From assembly GCA_003993805.1 (NCBI GenBank), contig RSEF01000004.1, positions 11,944,001 through 12,008,000 of the forward strand: 64,000 bases of DNA. Reading direction: 5' to 3'. Both the position numbers and the translations under genes were made by a program. Shown here piece by piece: positions 24,565-38,100 of this stretch. The first letter of the stretch is position 1; each line of letters begins with the position of its first letter. The stretch is from Himantopus leucocephalus. Taxonomy: Eukaryota; Chordata; Aves; Charadriiformes; Recurvirostridae. The notes beneath the pieces are model-generated. The model worked only from the letters and a program-made list of their open reading frames with translations, was not told where the DNA came from and searched no databases.

Positions 24565-25195
24565 CCAGAAAGCCAACCATACCCTGGGCTGCATGAGAAG
24601 AAGTGTGGCCAGCAGGTTGAGGGAGGTGGTTCTGCACCTCTACTCTGCTCTGGTCAGACCCCACCTGGAGTACTGCATCCAGCTCNNNNNNNNNNGGAAT
24701 ACTGTGTTCAGTTTTGGTCCCTGCTATACAAAAAAGACATGGACAGGCTGGAGAGGGTCCAGAGTAGGGCCACAAAGATGGTCAAAGGACTGGGAAGCCT
24801 GCTGTATGAGGAAAAGCTGAGAGAATGGTTTTTGTTCAGCCTTGAGAACAGAACACTTAGGCGAGACTTTGTCATCATGTTCCAGTATTTAAAGGGTGGA
24901 TACAAAGAAGATGGAGACTCCCTTTTTACAAGAAGTTATTTGGAAAAGGTGAGGGGTAATGGGTACAAGTAACTCCTGGAGACATTCTGAGTGGACACAA
25001 GAGGAAAATTTTTCACAATGAGAACAATCAAATAATCTCTCTGGGGAGGTGGCAGATTCCCCATCATTGGACATTTTTAAGATTCAGCTGGACAGGCTGC
25101 TGGGTCATCTTGTTTAGACTGTGCTTTTGCCAAGAAAGGTTGGACCAGATGATCCTCGAGGTCCCTTCCAACAAGGTATGCTATGATTCTACGAA
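24565..25195 (+). mobile_element. CR1 3' end(s), interrupted by a 10-N gap
   Basis: The left part (24565-24685) encodes the CR1 ORF2 C-terminus ([20 protein letters not shown], then [11 protein letters not shown]). The right part (24696-25195) continues with an ORF2 end (MDRLERVQSRATKMVKGLGS) and the 3' UTR. It ends in the CR1 tail CTATGATTCTACG at about 25181-25193, after GGTCCCTTCCAACAAGG. Bases 24667-24685 and 24696-24714 are homologous but different versions of the same CR1 segment, so the two sides come from different copies or from a faulty join. Confidence 0.9.
24686..24695. other. Assembly gap (10 N)
   Basis: A run of ten Ns inside CR1 sequence; real size unknown. Confidence 0.98.
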
Positions 25196-28100
25196 CTTTA
25201 GGAAGACAATTTTTGTGCTGCAGCACTGGGACACAGGATAGTGCCAGGACAGTGGCAGTATGGTTGTACTATCTCAGCATCTAAGCAAGAAGATGCTGAG
25301 TGTTGCTGGGCCTCATGATAAGATTAGGTTGATTCTTACCAGAATCTTATTACCAGAGATATATTGAGCTACTAATGCAATACAGCTAGCTATCAGAAGT
25401 TTGGGAATTTGTCGAGCTTTAAGCTACAGTTGAATTTATGATGACATAGGTGTCAATCATTTGTAAATTTCATGGGTTAATATTCTTAACAGATACAGGA
25501 AAATGGGAATGAAAGCAGATAAAGATCAGAGATAAAGACACATGAGCTAATATAGAGAACTGTTCTTGTGACTAGATCAAGAAATGTCTTGGGGCTGACT
25601 TAGGCTGAAGCAGTACAATATCTTAGAATTATTTACTTCAGCCTTTTTATTTATGTGTGTGTTAACATGATAGCAGCTACTCTTGTGGCCAAATCTAAGG
25701 AATGGGTCAGACTATGTTAGGATAATGGCTTTCATCCCAAGAGGTCTCCACACTTAAAAAATGCAGGTATTGTGTTCTTGTTTTCCCATCTCATTAAAAG
25801 CGAATTGTAGAAGAATATGTCTGGCCTAAAGGAGTACCTGTAAGCAATCCTTATGCACAGTGTGAAGTACAGGCATGCCTGAAATAAAAAGCAGCTGTAG
25901 AAGTGGTCATGCACCATGGCATAGAAGGATAGAAATGGAAGAGGAATACATCGCCTATTTTCCCCGGATTGTCTCTTCACCAGATGAAAATCCTCACTAA
26001 ACTTCAAGAGGAAAGAAAGAAGCTACTTTAAAATCATAAATTTTTCCATTTCTTACCCTGTGTTTGAATACAGCATATCTTCGAAGGCAAGTAAAAGCAA
26101 ATGTCACCATGCCATCAGGTTTCTTGCATCAGCTTAAACCGCTTTCATAATTGCTTCATAGTCATCCTGTAACCAAGAACTGATGGAGTATAGTAGTTTC
26201 CTGTCTATGCCTCCTTCTGAGGTTACTGTGTTAAAAGACCATATTTCTTCCCAGTAACAACAGAGAGACATCTTACCCATTTTTTATATCTGCATATTGT
26301 GGAAGGCAGACACACATAGCTAAAACCTATCAAAGCCACTACTACCACCAGCTCACATCACTGCCATTAAATATAGGAACAGAATTACTTATTCCAAAGC
26401 TAAGGTCACTGCATAAATGGAAAGGAGGAGAAAACTGACTGGTCTTCTTTTGGCTGTACAATTAGGGGACTAAAGACGCACAAAAGCTAGTTAATTTTGC
26501 CAGATCTGTGCTGGTCTTGTACCTGTCTGCCTGTACCTGGGGAGGCCAGAGGACTTTAATGTCTCTAGGAGAAGCTGACTTCTTCCAGATGAACTGAACT
26601 TGGCCAGCTGAAGCTAATGGTAAAAAAAGTAACTTGGGCAGCAGTAACCCCAGGGTAGGGCAAGGGGAGAGAAAACAGGAGATAATGGCAAATGGGAAAA
26701 GAAGGTGCAGGGGCAACTGGGTGAGATGAATAATCAAGGAGGTGATTAGAAAATTTTATGCAATTTTATAAGAAGATGCTGTTTCAGTCCTCTGTGAAAG
26801 GAAATTATGGGCCAGACCTCCTGCGGATATTTATGAAATGCAGCAATTTAAAGAGATTAGTTTAGAGAGATTGCATGGGTTCTAGCTTATGGTTCTTCTT
26901 CAGGTCATTGGTCTTCACCTGCATTTAGTTATTTGGGTCTGAAAGGCCGACTTTGTCACTGAAACCATTTAGGAATTAGGTCCACTAGGAGATGCAAGCA
27001 AAGAAGAGGCCTCAGAGCAGTCAGCAAGCTGAGATGTTCATCTGCACTGTATGGAGAAAACAATACATCCAGTGGTTCACCTATTCATGAAGGGAAAGAA
27101 ATGTCTGTGGTTTTATGACAGTGATGTCAATTAAGCATCTATTGACAGTTAAAAGAGCATTTGTTGACACTTAATAGGAAAGATGATATGTAATCTTTAA
27201 CAGAAAAGATGATGTGTAATCTAGTTAAAATTATAGGACACAAATATAATTAGATTTTCCAGACATAAAAATTGTAATGAATATTTAGGCTCTTAATTGG
27301 ATTTTAAAAAGCCAGCAATATCGAGTTAATAATTGTGACAACTAATAGAGTATCTAACTAAATGTCAGTATTTTTATTAATTGATATTTAATTTTCTGTA
27401 GACTGTCTTAGCAAATGTTAATTAAATGCCAGAAAATTCCTTACGAATTTTAACATATTAATAACCTTAAATTACGCCTTTATTGCTTACATAATTGTAA
27501 GTTAATTACACAGCTACAGACTTACTCTCTACCCTTTACACAGAGCTCAGGAGGATAAGGTTTCTTATGGGTCAACAAACTCACCAGCTTATTAGCTACA
27601 CAAATGGGAAGTGAAGGCTGATCCTGTGTATCGTGTCCTTTCTGTGGTGTAGCACATACTCATTTCAGGGCAAATCCTAGTTCCAGCCAAAGGAATTTGA
27701 ACCAGGTGTAGTGTATGTTTTCCCCTATTTCCAGGACTTATATGGTAAAAGCTCACTTATTAGGGCTGTCAATAGTCTGGGATTCAGAAAAACAGTAAGA
27801 AGTTAGAATACCTACATTTTTGATAATCAAAACATTGCAGCTGTTTTTGATGACTAAACATTGCCATTAACTGGCTTTAGCATTTGTAATTAAGTCATTC
27901 AGAACAGGAGAAGATAATTCAGGTCAGCGTGACCAAACACTTTGTCTTTTATCAAATACTGCACTTATTTGTCATTTGGAAAATTAGTATTTCTGAGCAA
28001 TTCTGTATCTCAGCCCACAAGGTACTTCTAATCTTCTGACAAAACAACTTCTTCATGAGCAAGGCTCCCTACTAATCAAAAATACAAGCAAGTCCAGGAC

Positions 28101-28782
28101 TCTTATGTTCCTTCCTAAGGCCAAATATTTTCAGGATCTTTATTTAGATTCCTAGGGTCCCACATCTAAGAGGGAAGTATGTATGTAAACCCTTGGTTCT
28201 GTTGTATTGTTTAGATGTTTTGGGACTGCTCAGGTTATGGCTTCTTATGCATTCTAAGTTGGCTTACTTGCAAAAGAGATAGATTCACAAATACTGACTT
28301 ATATTTGTGTCTATTATCTCCTTACATACTTTTTTCTCTAAGTAAAAGGCAGCATGCAGAATAACGAGCTATCAAAGACATAGAAGTAATTTTTTGGACT
28401 AGTTTTTTTTTTTGGTACTTTCACTGTGTGAATTAGCAGCAGTCAGTCATACCTCAGTGATGTACATGAACAATTGCAGCACCAGTGGCTTGATTTCTGT
28501 TTTCTACTGCTTCTCTTCAAAAATAATCAAAGGCTATTTGCAGAAGCACCAGTTGTGGAGTTCAAGGAAAATTCAGGTCAGTGAGGAGGCTGACAAGTCA
28601 GATCCATAACTGTAAACCTCCTAGAAATAATTTCCTGTATTACCGAAAGAGTGAATGTGCTTGCATTGTTTTTCCATTTTTTGAAGAGGAATACTAGGTC
28701 CTCTAAGCTATGGTAAGATTCTGTCATCAAAGCCTGTTTGTTGACATTTTGGTCAATGGGCAAAATTTTCCTCGTATGTGCA
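25196..28782. other. AT-rich non-coding DNA with a candidate conserved element
   Basis: No gene recognised. The stretch 27110-27540 is unusually rich in TAAT/ATTA cores and is listed separately. Confidence 0.45.
27110..27540. promoter_or_regulatory. Candidate conserved non-coding element rich in homeodomain-type cores
   Basis: Many TAATTA/TTAATTG-type cores are packed together (for example GTTAATTAAATG near 27416, ATTAATAACC near 27458, GTTAATTACAC near 27500). There is also an imperfect tandem block, AAAGATGATATGTAATCTTT then AAAGATGATGTGTAATCTAG, at about 27180-27222. Such density is typical of developmental enhancers in vertebrate gene deserts, but AT-rich DNA yields these cores by chance. 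Conservation cannot be judged from one sequence. Confidence 0.25.
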
Positions 28783-29353
28783 TGTTGTGGTTTAACCCCA
28801 GCCAGCAACTAGGACCACAAAACCATTCGCTCACTCTCCCCACAGGGGGATGGGGAAGAGAGACAGAAGAGTAAAAGTGAGAAAAAACTTGTGGGTTGAG
28901 ATAAAGACAGTTTAACAGGTAAAGCAAAAGCTGCGCATGCAAGCAAAGCAAAACAAGGAATTCGTTCACCACTTCCCATGGGCAGGCAGGTGTTCAGCCA
29001 TCTCCAGGAAAGCAGGGCTCCATCACGGCTAACAGTTGCTTGATAAGACAAACACCATCACTCCAAATGTCCCCCCCTTCCTTCTTCTTCCCTGAGCTTT
29101 ATATGTCAAGCATGATATTGTATTGTATGGAATATCCCTTTGGTCACTTGGGGTCAGATGTCCTGGCTTTGTCTCCTCCCAGATTTTTGTGAGCTCCCAG
29201 CCTACTTGCCGGTGGGGTGGTGTGAGGAGCCAAAAAGGCCTTGACTGCTTAGCAACAACCAAAAACATCAGCACACTATCAACAAACCCAAAACATAGCA
29301 CGATAACATGTGCTACTAAGAAAATCAATGCCATCCCAGCTGAAACCATGACA
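28783..29353 (-). mobile_element. Solo LTR of an avian endogenous retrovirus
   Basis: A 571-bp unit starts TGTTGTGGTTTAACCCCAGC and ends GCTGAAACCATGACA, so it has TG...CA ends with a short terminal inverted repeat (TGTYRTGGTTT). This terminal sequence is one I know from LTRs common in bird genomes. On the minus strand there is a TATA box (CATATAAAG, plus-strand 29097-29105). No internal retroviral genes and no second LTR lie alongside, so it is a solo LTR left by recombination. No clear target-site duplication remains. The short ORFs across it are not genes. Confidence 0.85.
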
Positions 29354-32036
29354 GAAGATTAGTCAGTCTGCAGAAGTAGTAGATGGTGATGTCCTAGCTA
29401 CTCTGGATGTTTGTAGAGGTCAGTATCTAGGGCACGTATTCTATTCTCTCTTAAATATCTGAAAATATTGAAAGAAAGTTTGTCAGCTGGGTGAACAATT
29501 TTCCATCTTGTTTGGGATCAGAGTTTCTTAAAGTCACTTGGGTGCAGTCACTTTAATCCATGCCCTCTCCCTTCTCAATATGGCTGTTTATACAAGTTGT
29601 ATTTTTCTCCCCCAACACATCACTTCTTTGATTTCTGTCTAGAATAATTTTCTTTCACTGAGTCAGAATTTACAATAAATTCATCCTTGTATGATTTTCT
29701 GGCATCTGTGCCATAGTAATTACATTGCTGTTGGTTAGGTGTGGAAGACTTTAGTGGACAGGGCTCCTGCTTCCTCCTTTTTTTCAAGTCTGCGTTTTGG
29801 AATTCAAGTCTGAGTTCTGGTAGATAAGACATATATTCAAAACATTGGAGAGGAGTTCATTCTAGGGATATGGATGCTGCTAAAAGTCCTTTCAAAAACC
29901 AAATTCAATAAAGCACGTTAAGTGAAAGACATTGTTTTCCCTGTATCTTACAAGTGGAGTTTCTCTGGGGACAGCACCTACAACCACATTGTGTGATCTA
30001 TTGCAAGGTATTGAAGGGGATCCTGATACCAGAGAGGTTGACAGGAATGTTAAGGTCTCAAGCTGTGAGCTGATACTGGATTTTGGTTAGTAAGTAAACT
30101 GGTTCTTTGTCGAGTAAACGTGTTGCAGCTGCAGAGGGTGATGTACATACAAGCAAGCTCCCACTGCGATTTCTAAATCATTCCCTGCTGCAGCCTCAGA
30201 AAATCCCCTTTGCTTCTACCCATCCCAAGCAACACAGCCTTTAGCACCAGCACCCTGCTGCAGGTAAGACGACATGGTGTCATCAGGTGTGCTTGTCCTC
30301 TGAACAAAGAAAGAGTGCTTGTCCTCATCACCTCTTCTGTATTCTACTGTTGTTAGTGAGGAACTTGCTTCAAAGCTATTCTCTGATGGTTTTTGTCTGT
30401 GCACACAGGTCACCTTCTGTTATTGAGCCTTTCTTCAGCTCATATATGCTGAAGTCCAGAACAAGATGGTTCATCAGACTGTAAGATTTCTGGTGGTTTA
30501 TGTCACATTGCAGATGGACTGCTCTAGTTTTCAATGCTTTTTGTGACACTTGTGTTCAGAATTACCTCCTATTTGCTGTAGCCCCTCCCTTTTTTTTGTT
30601 ATAAGGAACAGCTCTCCTAGCTTCCTTAATAAATAAAACACTGTTTCTTGCTAGTAAACTGTGTTGCACAAGATGTTCCTCATGTCAGTTAGTGCTTTGG
30701 GTTTCCAACTAACCTGCTATTACTCTGAATTACTCCCTGAATTTTCTTTCACTCTGTCTCTCTTTTTTTTTTTTTGTCTGTTCATCATCTGGCTGGTTTT
30801 AGTGATGCTCCTTTTTCTTGCACCTATGGAAGGAAAGGCGTCGTTTGCTCAAGCTCTCAAGGGGCTCTGGGCACAGATACACTGCATTGCTGCATATTGC
30901 CGGGGTACAGAGGGAGTAACACATCTTGCAGTGCACCTCACTTTCTTGCTTGCTTTCCACCCCATAGAAACTGAAGTGGTACCCTCCTGTGAGGATGGAT
31001 CACCTTTAGCATCAGTGGCATTTTTTTCTGATACTACGAAAAGAAAGTAGGATGAGAAGGGTGTGGATATGTTCCTTATAGAGAACTCAGTGAATCAGAA
31101 TGATTTTTAGGCATTGATTGATTTCAGTGGCAGCAAAGACACTGTCTTCTATCATGTGACCTGTTATTTTTATTTTCATTTTATGTTTCTTCTCAGTGAC
31201 ACAGTAGCAGAAGAAGCATTTTATCCATTTCATTTATTTGTGGTTATGGTTGTTCATTACCCTGTTTGGGCTTCCTGTTTATGTCTTACTGACTTAAAGC
31301 GAGGGGTCACCACAAATGGGGATGGTGAAAATTAGCTACATAATAAACTTATACATAATTTTCAATTTACTTGTCCTTAGTCCATAAATGTATCCTGTGG
31401 TGAAGTGCTCAGCTGGAGGTGTTTCAGGGGAATGTGCTTTCACAGAGCTATTACTGCTGGCAAATGGCATACATATTACCATTGGTGAAGATCCTGTATC
31501 TACCAGTGTATCAATAAGAGCAAGGATATTGACAATATAGATCAATAAAACTACAGACAATCAAAATGCACAACACATTGATGGGGAGACATTTTTAGCA
31601 GGTATAAATTGTCACTGCATTGCTAATTTCAGCACAGTAGCAGTGATTTCCACCAGTGTTAGGATATTCAACATCCAAACATTATTCTCTTTCCTTATTA
31701 AAGGAATATGTGAATGTGTGTGAGAGAGGCACAGAGAAAGGTTCTTATGTACTTGATTTCAGTAGGAATGAAAGATGCCTGGCCCCTTTCTGGATCAGGG
31801 AACAGCAGTGATTCAGGCAGAAGTCAGGCAGGTGTGTGGGGTACTGAACTGATAGAAATTAGCTTAGCTTGTCAAAATAATAATTTGTTTGTTTGTTTAC
31901 TAGGGGGAGAACAAAGAAAAACAAGCTCAAATTTAATATTGGTTTTATTTTTTCTCTTTGTCTTTAGACAGCAAATAAAAAAATGAATAATGGTAAAGGT
32001 AATTGACTTTTAAATGGTAATTGACTTTTCTTTCAG
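29354..32036. other. AT-rich non-coding DNA
   Basis: No gene recognised. A 14-bp block (GGTAATTGACTTTT) is tandemly repeated with period 18 at 31998-32029, just before the exon-like segment. Confidence 0.4.
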
Positions 32037-32139
32037 CTTTATCAAAGCTTTAACTTTTTGAAAGGTCCGGTCACAACAGAATCAGCGAGGGTCCAGCTTT
32101 GGCACTTTGGCTATATACAGGGCTTGGAGTTTGAAGAAG
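32037..32139 (+). other. Exon-like segment with consensus splice sites
   Basis: It is preceded by a polypyrimidine tract and AG (GACTTTTCTTTCAG) and followed by a near-perfect donor (GAAGAAG|GTAAGTTC). The 103 bases are open in one frame only, giving LYQSFNFLKGPVTTESARVQ and then LWHFGYIQGLEFEE; the other two frames stop early. No neighbouring exon was recognised and I do not know the product. It could be an exon of an unidentified coding gene, a lncRNA exon, or a pseudo-exon. Confidence 0.35.
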
Positions 32140-35100
32140 GTAAGTTCAAACCAGACTAAGTCAACTATTTTTGCTTAGTTTACTTGTAATAAAATTCCAC
32201 AAAATTTGTAATAAAAAACTGTCATTGGGGTTCTTTTTTGCCAAAAAACCTCACCCCAACATACTTCTTGTTTTAAGCAGCTCTGTTTTCTGTAACACCT
32301 GTATGTTCAGGTAGCTCTTCTGAAAGTGTATTCAAGGCAAAATATTTGAACAGTTCATAGGGGGTATTAAATTAGCATAAATCAATGCCACAAGCAACAT
32401 ATTTTTTCATAGTGCCTCTAATCTAAGTACAGTTTTTATAAATTACGGTTGGTGAAATCTCTACTGCTGTCTTCCAGTTGTATCCTGATTTTACATTGAT
32501 TTAATTGATGAAGGTGATTTCATATGTGTGGAAATATATGATTTCATGTGTGATAACACTACCTTATTATTTAATTTTCCTTAACGTTCTAGCCTAACAT
32601 CTGTATACTTCTTTTATAGTTCCTGTGTTCTATATTCTGACGTGGCTTTGTACATTTCTCCTTAGATTTTGTTCAGTTTCAATCTGAATAATTGTGGCTA
32701 ATCATCTTTCTTATATTCCTGATTAATAATAATTGACAGTTTCTTGGCTTCTGTAGTTTATTCTACTGTTTAATGTATTATATTTTTCTAAATGTCAACC
32801 TCTATTCTAGAAATAATACACCCCAAATTAATTTTATGTCAAAATTAAAGGATAGGGTTCTAGATAGGTTTGTGCATTATTTTTCTCATTTTCGTATTTA
32901 GATGAAAATATGCAAGTAATTTATATGGAGGTGTTTCCTGATTTCACACTATGCATTGACTATGTTGACCTCAATCAGGTGTTTCCGTATCCTTTTTTGT
33001 TAACCAAGAGTGAGTGAGAAAATCTGAGAGCTCTTAGTGATGATATGCAGTATTGGAATGGAAGCATGCTCAAGTGCTGACTTTCTGAGCCTATCAAATG
33101 TTTTGCGCTGCCTGTTAGAAATACTTTGAAGAACTTTCACAGCCATTGAGATCTTTAAATTAATATAATTACACTGATGGACAGTAAAAATAAATTTGTA
33201 CACACACATGCCCGGAGACATAAACTTCTGTGAACAAACACAATTTTATTTGCCATAAATCCTGTAAGTCAAGTGTGATTATTGCAGGTGCTGTAGCTTT
33301 AAACAGACTAAGATTAAAGTACTTTAAGTTTCTATACTCTGTTAGATGAAGACACATGTAATAGCCCTTTATTTAACTAGGTAGTGCTAAGGTACTGGCT
33401 TACATCTATATATTTCTAATCATTGTCTTGTGCAACAAATATAAAAAAGTGAAGCTAAAACATGCTATAGCAGTACATTCTTAGGGACATATTTCAAATA
33501 GTATTGAAGTTGTGGGATAATCACTGCAATGCTTCAGGACAAAATTTCAAATTAAATATTTGTTTAAAAAACAGGGTATGGAAATTTTCATGTTTTATTC
33601 AAATTGCTATCTCCTCCAGGAAATCTCTGTATAGTAGTTTTATTTTCAGGTCAAGTAGTTCCAGAAGTGCAAAATCCCATATTTAGAGTTTCTTTAGCTC
33701 TGACCTCCAGATGATTTCTAGCAGGAAATTATAATTTTTTCACTGTTTAAGTAAATTTTACAGAGGAGAATTTTGAGAAGACAAGTAAACCACAGGCAAA
33801 ATGCAAAGCATAATTAATCTTATATTTCTTTTTACATTATGATATGAGTTTAAATATATCTGCAGGATTAAGCTGGTTGAGTATAAATCAGTTCTGAGTA
33901 GTAAAACTATCCTTAGCTTTCCTGAAGTGCATAACCTATGTTTTGTTTTCACTCTGCCTGACATTGTTCATGGGTTCTTAAGGAACCTGCTGTGTTTGGG
34001 TATTTTTGATTTTTTCCTAGTCTTAGGGGAAATAGTAATGAAAGAACTGGTGTATTATTTTGGAAGAAGTCTTTTAAAGACTGTCGCTATTGGGCTGACA
34101 TTGTTTCTTCCTAAATCTTCCATACTATGCATGCAAGAAACTAAAATCCATGTATGCATGTACAACACATACTATTCTGCAGTACTCATCTTGCAAAGTC
34201 CAGAATTGGGAAGACTCAACATTATTCAATTGTCTTCTGTGTCAATTTACATTGCCAGTGACTTGGCCCTGCTTTCAAATATATATTTTTTTTAATTATA
34301 GTGAAAAAAGACCCTTTGTGTACATACATTTAGATTTTATCAGTTAAAATATTGTCAGGCATAGTGCTCTTCCCTTGAAAGAACAAGCTAGCCTTATTCA
34401 TGATACTTTATATTTTCTGACATTTGATAAAAACATTTTATTTCATATGGTAGTGGCATCAGTGAGTTTGTTACAAGAACTCTGTTTCCCTCCCAGCTGC
34501 TCACCAGCCTATTAGGTGTCAATTTTATGAGGATGTAGTACGGTTTTGATTTTTAAGGAAACAAGTTACTCTGGTGAATCCAGTGATTTAGTATGCAGTG
34601 GGTAAGTCCAAATCACCACACTCAGTAGCAGAGGTGTAGGTTTTCTCTGCTGTGGCCCTACAAAAGTATCTTGTTAACATTACAGACATTAAAGATTATC
34701 TGCTGCACTACTGAAGTAGTAAAGATTTTCTTGGGATCAACACTACATGAAAGACTGTTCTCAGATGGTTAAGTGATTAGTTCTCCACTAACCTTTAGCG
34801 ACCAAGACAGGGAACATCACTGCCATCAGATGAGTATTTTTGTCCTACATAGATTTTGTTTTTAATGCTGGGTAAATAAGAAAGTTCAGGACCTCAAAAT
34901 TACAGGCTTAGCTTTTGTAAGGATTCTTATTTACAGTTGTGTATCGGATTTGCAATTTAAACTGAGATAAAAGTTCTGCAGTTTTGCTCTAACTCCATAA
35001 AAAAGGAAAAATTGTTGGAGATAAGCCATGAAAGTAAAAGAGCAGTTCAGTGACAATTCACAGTTGTCAAGGATATAATGTGAGAAGACAAAGGAAGAAA

Positions 35101-38100
35101 CTGAGAATAGCAGTTACGATCAGAGATTTTTAAGTTACATGAAAACAAAAGCATATTAAAAGTTGTGCTGAATAAGTCTATGCAATGTGGAAAATGGAAA
35201 GAATATATAAAGTAAATGGTTATCAGTCAAATGGAGGTCTAGGCAAAGATTTAGCAAAACTATTAAGTAAAATAACCAAAAAAATCTTTTGTTTCTATCA
35301 AAGCAATAGGGAACAGAGGCCAAAAATTAGACATGGGGAAAAAGAAGTTGTTGCTGAGAAGATGGTAATAAAGTGATATTTCTTCTGTAGGTCTTTTGGA
35401 ACTCATTTCTCCATAATGGACCAACTAGGGCAAAATTTGAGCATAAATATGTCTAATAAGAAAATCTAAACATTTTATGAAAAGCGGAGGAGTGAATGCA
35501 TTTTTTCTCCTTGCAGACCTACCCAAGCTCATCAGCTACCCACTGAGATCAATAAAGAAACATCACTTTATATTTGTGGACTCTGGATCATAACCTGGGT
35601 GAAATAAAATATTAAACTCAGTAAAATAGTACTATACTGCTTATATAACAGTTCAGAGTTGTTTTGTAATGACTCATTTAGAGTGCAGGAAGAAGTGGGT
35701 TACAAAATATGAAATGCGTTTTGATCTTGCAGAAGATGTGCAAGTAAATTACCTCACTCACCCTGCCTTTTTCTCAGCCTGAATGAGGATGAGCCAAAGA
35801 TTATCCCATTTTAGAAAATAAGATCCTCACAGCTGTTTATGTAAACAGAGATTTAGTGAAGCATTGGCAATATCTGCATCTGCTCCTACCCTTGCAATAG
35901 AAATCATTTCACACTCATTGCCCTCTTTGATAGGGGTAAGCTGAACTTGTTCTCTAAACCATCATGATATCACTGGAATTATAACAACGCAGCAGTCAGG
36001 CTTTATTCTATGTCTGCATGCTTTAAACAAGACTCCACAAGGTATTCTTGATTTCTAGGGTTAGGGAATCTTTTCAAGCCTTGCTTAAATCCAGAAGTTC
36101 AGAAAAACAAGGAAAAAAGAAACAAAAATTCAATACTTAAGAATTTATGATTCTTCTGGGACCAAACCAAACAAAGAAACAACAAAACCCACTACCACCA
36201 CGACACTGAGTCAAAGGTTAGTAGTAAATTAATGCATTTCTTATTTTTCCTGGAGCAGGTTTATTTATTCTTTATCCAGGTTAGAGTTATATGACTCTTC
36301 TCTTTAAGGATGGAAAAATCAAGAGAAAGTCAGTAGAGCATAGTTCAAGGGTGTTGCAAAAATGCCAGACAGATGCCACCGTTGCTTGCCACCAGCTGTG
36401 GATGTATTCACATCCCGTTGAACCTGCAACCAAGACTAGCCAAGTACAATTCAGTGTTACTGAGGCACCACAACTCACAATGCCACAGAGACTCCTGTGG
36501 GCTCATGAAACCAAAGAGGAAGCCATCAGCAGCCTTCATGTATAGAGCAAAGAGTTTACATTATTTTTTAAGGAAAATGCGTGAAATATTAAAGGCAAGT
36601 ATGTGTATTTGAACGTGAACAACTCAGGCATTGGTACTGCAAACATTCATGCAGTCTTCACTTACACCATTTATATGATGTGGAAAATAACTCCACAAAA
36701 GGTTTTGCAAGATCTGAACTTGTCTTGGTAATGCAAAGAAAGAAAAGTTCCTATAAAAACAATTTGTCATTGCTGCAGACATAAACTTATTTCTTTTAAA
36801 CCAATGTAACCACTTCTTACTTGGCTTTAGGCAAAGTCTGTTCTGTTGTACACAGATATAAATGCCCGTTAAGCCAATGAATAACTTTGATATCTTTTAT
36901 ATACACAAAACCCTACATATTTTACTGTAATCATACATGCATCTTTCAAGCATACCATCTATTTTAATTATTGTAAATACAATTCAGATACTCCTCATAA
37001 CTTCAATATATATATATTATGGAACAGATAGTGTTGGGAGATAGCAGCCATCTATGAATATTGATGATAGGCAATTTCATATAATAAAGTCCCAACAGGC
37101 ATTTATGAGGAGCCTTCCAAACGTATTTAATCCAGCCAAATGAAGATTGACCAATGTGGTAAATTCCTTTATTCAAGTATGCATGTTTTTAAGGTGTCTG
37201 TGTAGTCTTTCACATTTTATGCGCCTGTTTTGTTCACTCTTTTACAAAGAAATACAGTACCTCAGTTTTTAAATCTGGAATCTTAAAGTTTATTGATGTA
37301 AATTCTGCTACATAAGGAGTTAAATCAAAGTAAATTATGTCCAGTATTGCAGTATTACAGGTAACTGGTGGAAATCAGTGTAAGCTGTTTTTTTTTAATT
37401 GATTAAGCATTCCTCCAACTGCAGGGATGTTACACAGAGTTACAGCATTGTACTAGCACAGAAATATAACAAGTATGGTTGACAAGCCAGTAGTATTCTG
37501 CATAGCACTGCACTGTAGCCTGCAGAAAGCTCCTGGCTTACTTCAATGTTTATACCCATTTTACAGGAAGAAAAGACAGCTATTCCTGTACTTTTGTACC
37601 TTCCTAATATTTTGCTTTATTAGAAAGCGATTGTAGATGCAACTCCTATGTGTCCTTCTTACCTTTTTCCTGACTGGCTGGGAAACCAACTGCATTCCTT
37701 TTTACTGCCACTGAGAATACTTAAAGCATCTTTGGGTTCTTGCTGTGGGAAAGATAGACCACCAGCTTCCAACAGTATATGTGGACAGTACTTTGTGGCC
37801 TGGAAAATTCCTCTGTTACATCAGAGAGAGCTTAAAACAGTTGTTTGAATTGTTAACATCAGAAGTGAACTAGTTCGTTCTTTGAACTGTCATTCCAGAG
37901 GATTATTTCTTTAATTCCTCTCATTGCTGTCAGATGTACTGACATATAGCTGGTCTTGCAAAGGACTGTTGACTAACGCAATTATCTGTCATGCTTTTCC
38001 ACAACTGGGATTGACCTCTGACTGGCATATGGTTAGACATCTCTTCTCACTTCAGCAAAGCAAGGTTACTTGACACCAGTTCAGAATTGCACTTGCCTTC

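Noticed and set aside
28727..29362. Short ORFs across the LTR on both strands
   Set aside because: They fall within a solo LTR, which has no protein-coding role.
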